NCBI GenBank assembly: GCA_029945985.1
Contig: JAQSDP010000440.1
Span: 1 to 15,336, forward strand
From: a bacterium
GTDB taxonomy: Bacteria; Acidobacteriota; Blastocatellia; Pyrinomonadales; Pyrinomonadaceae
Reading direction: 5' to 3'
Length of the DNA stretch: 15,336 nt
Part shown: positions 13,671-15,336 of the stretch, piece after piece
Layout: each line of letters begins with the position of its first letter
How positions within the stretch are numbered: the first letter of the stretch is position 1
The notes under the pieces: generated by a model
What the model saw: the letters and a program-made list of their open reading frames with translations, nothing else
The model's database searches: none
What the model was told of the DNA's origin: nothing
Translations under genes and position numbers: made by a program

Positions 13671-13923
13671 GACCGATGGCAGGCCGCAAGACGCTCGCAT
13701 AGCGCTCGCCACACCTGAAACGCGTCCGTTCGAGCCCACCGAAGGGACCAATGGCACTGACATGAAACGACCCGACCGGATTGTGACTTTCAGCGGAAAC
13801 AAGGCGGTTCATGGCTAACGAAGAGACGTGCTGCACGGTTTTCCTTTCGCATGAGAGATCGGAAAAGAGCTGTCCACGAAAGAAGAAAAGAAGAAACAAA
13901 ACGAAAACCGATCACCTGGCGTG

Positions 13924-13964
13924 CAAGAGATCTCTTGACTGACGATGCAATTGTGTGCTATGTA
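13924..13964 (+). promoter_or_regulatory. Promoter with overlapping 14-bp palindrome
   Basis: A -35 box TTGACT (13935-13940) and an extended -10 TGCTATGTA (13956-13964; hexamer TATGTA at 13959) are 18 bp apart, giving a start of transcription near 13971. The perfect palindrome CAAGAGATCTCTTG (13924-13937) covers the first three bases of the -35 box and is a good candidate operator. This is the clearest promoter in the window and points to the gene at 14003. Confidence 0.65.
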
Positions 13965-14002
13965 TAAAACACCCGCGTCAGATGACGGGGAGTGAACCTT
14001 TT

Positions 14003-14416
14003 ATGCTGAATCCCATTGAAAGAGAATTTGAGAAATATCGCGGCGGACCGACAGAAGATCCGAAGGTGCGCGTACACGTAAGCCTGGCGCCGAACGGGCG
14101 AATGATCCTGAACCGCAAGGCGTATGAAATGATCGGTAAGCCGCCTGCGGTCTATCTTTACTTTAGCCGCACGACGGATACGATCGCCGTCGAACCGGTC
14201 CAGTCTCCGCGCCTCGCCGAGTCGCTGCCCGTACTGCAGGAAAAGAAGACGAGCGTCCGCGTGAACGCCGCTCCGTTCTGCCGCCATTTCAACATCCGCG
14301 TGCGCGCAACGTCGCGTTTCATTCGCCCCGAGGTCCGCAACGGCCGCCTCCTTCTAAAGCTCTCCGAAACCGTCGTCACCACCACCGCCATGAAAGGCCG
14401 CAAGCGAAGCAAGTAA
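14003..14416 (+). CDS. Hypothetical protein (137 aa), possibly a duplicated beta-rich domain
   Basis: I cannot assign a function. ATG 14003 (MLNPIEREFEKYRGGP) was chosen because GGGGAG (13987-13992) lies 10 nt upstream and it follows the promoter. The longer GTG start at 13955 lies within the promoter, and ATG 13982 lacks spacing. Residues 22-62 (VRVHVSLAPNGRMILNRKAY, then a valine/tyrosine-rich strand and TIAVEPV) and 84-125 (RVNAAPFCRHFNIRV, then GRLLLKLSETVV) look like two related beta-strand units. The pattern resembles AbrB-like or similar DNA-binding small domains, at low confidence. The tail is basic (MKGRKRSK). It stands alone, next to a mobile element. Confidence 0.65.
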   Translation: MLNPIEREFEKYRGGPTEDPKVRVHVSLAPNGRMILNRKAYEMIGKPPAVYLYFSRTTDTIAVEPVQSPRLAESLPVLQEKKTSVRVNAAPFCRHFNIRVRATSRFIRPEVRNGRLLLKLSETVVTTTAMKGRKRSK

Positions 14417-14432
14417 AATTGATATCCGGATA

Positions 14433-14477
14433 GCCGCCGAAGGCGGCGTCAGCATAAAGGCCCGTGCGAAGCACGGG
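14433..14477 (+). repeat. Left double-hairpin end of the transposase element
   Basis: The outer hairpin is GCCGCC-GAA-GGCGGC (14433-14447) and the inner hairpin CCCGTGC-GAA-GCACGGG (14461-14477), linked by GTCAGCATAAAGG. Compared with the reverse complement of 15028-15074 it differs by about one base change, one inserted G and the loop of the inner hairpin. Confidence 0.85.
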
Positions 14478-14530
14478 TGACAAAGATATAATTTGACCGG
14501 GCCAGCCCGGTGGCGGGCGGCAGCTCCCAT

Positions 14531-14983
14531 ATGTCGAAGTCGTACACCAACCTCATTTATCACCTCGTGTTTTCAACAAAAGATCGGAGGCCGATCATCA
14601 CGCCCGATCGGCAAGATCGTCTGTACGATTACATGGGAGGCATCATTCGTGGCCTTGGCGGTATCTCGTTGGGCATTAACGGAATGGATGACCACGCCCA
14701 CCTACTGACGAAACTCCGCCCGGACCGTGCCCTTTCGGATGTTCTTCGTGATCTGAAGTCTAATTCTTCAGGCTGGATGCATAATGTGTTTCCCGACGCC
14801 GCCGACTTTGCGTGGCAGCGTGGATACGGTGCCTTCACGGTGAGCGCTTCACAGATACCCGCGGTACAGAAATATATTGCCGAGCAGAAGCTGCATCATT
14901 CTCGGCAGACATTTGAGGACGAGTTCGTCGGGTTGTTGAAGAAGAATGTGGTCGATTTCGACGAGCGTTATTTGTGGACGTAG
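14531..14983 (+). CDS. IS200/REP-associated Y1 transposase
   Basis: A 150-residue single-domain HUH-endonuclease transposase, which cuts and rejoins single-stranded DNA through a 5'-phosphotyrosine. The HUH motif is H55-A-H57 in GMDDHAHLL. The catalytic tyrosine is most likely Y115 in AVQKYIAEQKLHH. The opening SYTNLIYHLVFSTKDRRP and the end VDFDERYLW are typical of this compact group. Length and both catalytic motifs are intact, so it may be active. The start at ATG 14531 gives the usual MSKSYTN; the GTG at 14510 would add seven residues (VAGGSSH). A TATAAT (14487-14492) upstream could be its -10. No tnpB/IscB partner is present. Confidence 0.9.
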   Translation: MSKSYTNLIYHLVFSTKDRRPIITPDRQDRLYDYMGGIIRGLGGISLGINGMDDHAHLLTKLRPDRALSDVLRDLKSNSSGWMHNVFPDAADFAWQRGYGAFTVSASQIPAVQKYIAEQKLHHSRQTFEDEFVGLLKKNVVDFDERYLWT

Positions 14984-15027
14984 CTCTGTCGCCGCCCTCG
15001 GCGGCTCGACGGTACTGGGTGCGGTTA
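14984..15027. other. Hairpin after the transposase gene
   Basis: GCCGCC-CTC-GGCGGC (14991-15005) is a perfect hairpin 7 nt after the transposase stop, with the same stem as the outer hairpins of the element ends. It could be a third copy of that unit or the recognition site proper. No T-run follows. Confidence 0.5.
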
Positions 15028-15074
15028 CCCGTGCTCACGCACGGGCCTTTATGCTCGACACCGCCTTCGGCGGC
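15028..15074 (-). repeat. Right double-hairpin end of the transposase element
   Basis: The inner hairpin is CCCGTGC-TCAC-GCACGGG (15028-15045) and the outer hairpin CCGCC-TTC-GGCGG (15061-15073), linked by CCTTTATGCTCGACA. It is the inverted counterpart of 14433-14477. Confidence 0.85.
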
Positions 15075-15079
15075 TTTAT

Positions 15080-15336
15080 ATGGTTAGGAAGTACGTCAAC
15101 GGCCCGGGAATCGACCATCCGCTGAGCATGAAGCTGGCGGGTTCTACAAACTGGTCCTATCCGCTAGCCGACCACCTCGGCACGGCCGGAATAACGGATT
15201 CATTCGGCAACCGGCGGAAATGGCTTCACGGGTCGCGAGAACGACCCCTTCACCGGCCTAATGTACTACCGCGCCCGAATGTACGACCCCAAACTCGGCC
15301 GCTTCATCTCCGAAGACCCGATCGGCTTCGCGGGCG
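15080..15336 (+). pseudogene. Rhs/YD-repeat protein fragment, 5'-truncated and frameshifted, runs off window
   Basis: From ATG 15080 the first frame reads YVNGPGIDHPLSM, then a DHLG motif and ITDSFGN, the late part of the Rhs core. From about 15213 the match continues in a different frame: NGFTGRENDPFTGLMYYRAR, then MYDPKLGRFISEDPIGFAG to the end of the window. This is the Rhs core terminus that precedes a variable C-terminal domain. The usual 10-20 residues between ITDSFGN and the FTGREND motif are missing, so a deletion with a shift joined the two. The upstream YD repeats are absent; the element's right end lies where they should be. It is probably non-functional debris unless an intact copy lies downstream. 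Rhs proteins are large secreted or surface polymorphic toxins or adhesins. Confidence 0.8.

Larger units (their letters stand above)
14433..15074 (+). mobile_element. HUH transposase element with mirror-image double-hairpin ends (REPtron-like)
   Basis: The element is bounded by the inverted segments 14433-14477 and 15028-15074, each made of two hairpins joined by GGCCTTTATGCT or its complement. Between them lies one gene for a Y1 transposase. A further hairpin, ACCGGGC/GCCCGGT (14496-14511), lies upstream of the gene and GCCGCC-CTC-GGCGGC (14991-15005) downstream. IS200/IS605 ends usually have single, non-inverted subterminal hairpins. Paired inverted hairpins flanking the gene are more like REP sequences around a RAYT gene. 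The exact cleavage points cannot be set from one copy. Confidence 0.75.

Noticed and set aside
13543..13818. 91-codon + strand ORF in the phased T-tract region
   Set aside because: No ribosome-binding site, compositional bias comes from the 22-nt repeat, and the repeat period breaks any protein repeat.
13955..14002. Longer GTG start for the 137-aa gene
   Set aside because: It lies inside the -10 region of the promoter, so it would not be on the mRNA; ATG 14003 has a proper GGGGAG.
14433..15074. CRISPR array
   Set aside because: Only two inverted copies of the hairpin unit are present, with a transposase between them; there are no regularly spaced direct repeats.

Overview
The window is a bacterial chromosome segment of moderate GC content. 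It carries the classic translation/transcription cluster on the + strand in the order tuf (3' end), rpmG, tRNA-Trp(CCA), secE, nusG, rplK, rplA, rplJ, rplL, rpoB, rpoC. It then passes through a strong terminator into an accessory stretch with two unrecognised small genes, a compact Y1 (HUH) transposase element and the broken end of an Rhs/YD-repeat gene. Gene order alone does not give the phylum. A Cys-rich insertion in the N-terminal part of RpoB, an SI3-type insertion in RpoC and the style of the accessory genes suggest an Acidobacteriota genome, perhaps Blastocatellia. That placement is inference from memory of the families and needs a tree.

Bases 1-3332 hold tightly packed genes. Gaps are mostly 10-75 nt; those before rpmG, rplK and rplA carry perfect short hairpins, and the one before rplK overlaps the Shine-Dalgarno. 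RplJ is extended by about 95 Ala/Glu/Pro-rich residues built partly from a 69-nt tandem duplication. The rplJ-rplL gap (243 bp) and the rplL-rpoB gap (410 bp) are long and full of inverted repeats, as expected for places where L12, L10 and polymerase-subunit expression are set apart by RNA structure. The rpoB-rpoC gap (71 bp) is almost entirely a text-like repeat that folds into a perfect 15-bp hairpin; a further copy of the repeat supplies the rpoC ribosome-binding site.

Together the genes make elongation factor Tu, ribosomal proteins L33, L11, L1, L10 and L12 (the L1 stalk and the GTPase-associated stalk), the SecE translocon subunit, the NusG elongation factor and the two large RNA polymerase subunits. 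RpoB keeps an apparently wild-type rifampicin region, and RpoC keeps its metal-binding active-site loop and zinc ligands.

After the rpoC terminator (13223-13253) comes a 66-residue hypothetical protein. A 433-bp stretch without a convincing gene follows. It contains T-tracts phased at about 10-11 and 21-22 nt (possible curved DNA) and ends in a well-formed promoter overlapped by a 14-bp palindrome. That promoter drives a 137-residue unrecognised protein. The last 900 bp hold a roughly 640-bp element: a 150-residue HUH transposase gene flanked by mirror-image double-hairpin ends, resembling a REP/RAYT (REPtron) unit. It abuts a 5'-truncated, frameshifted Rhs repeat fragment that runs off the window.
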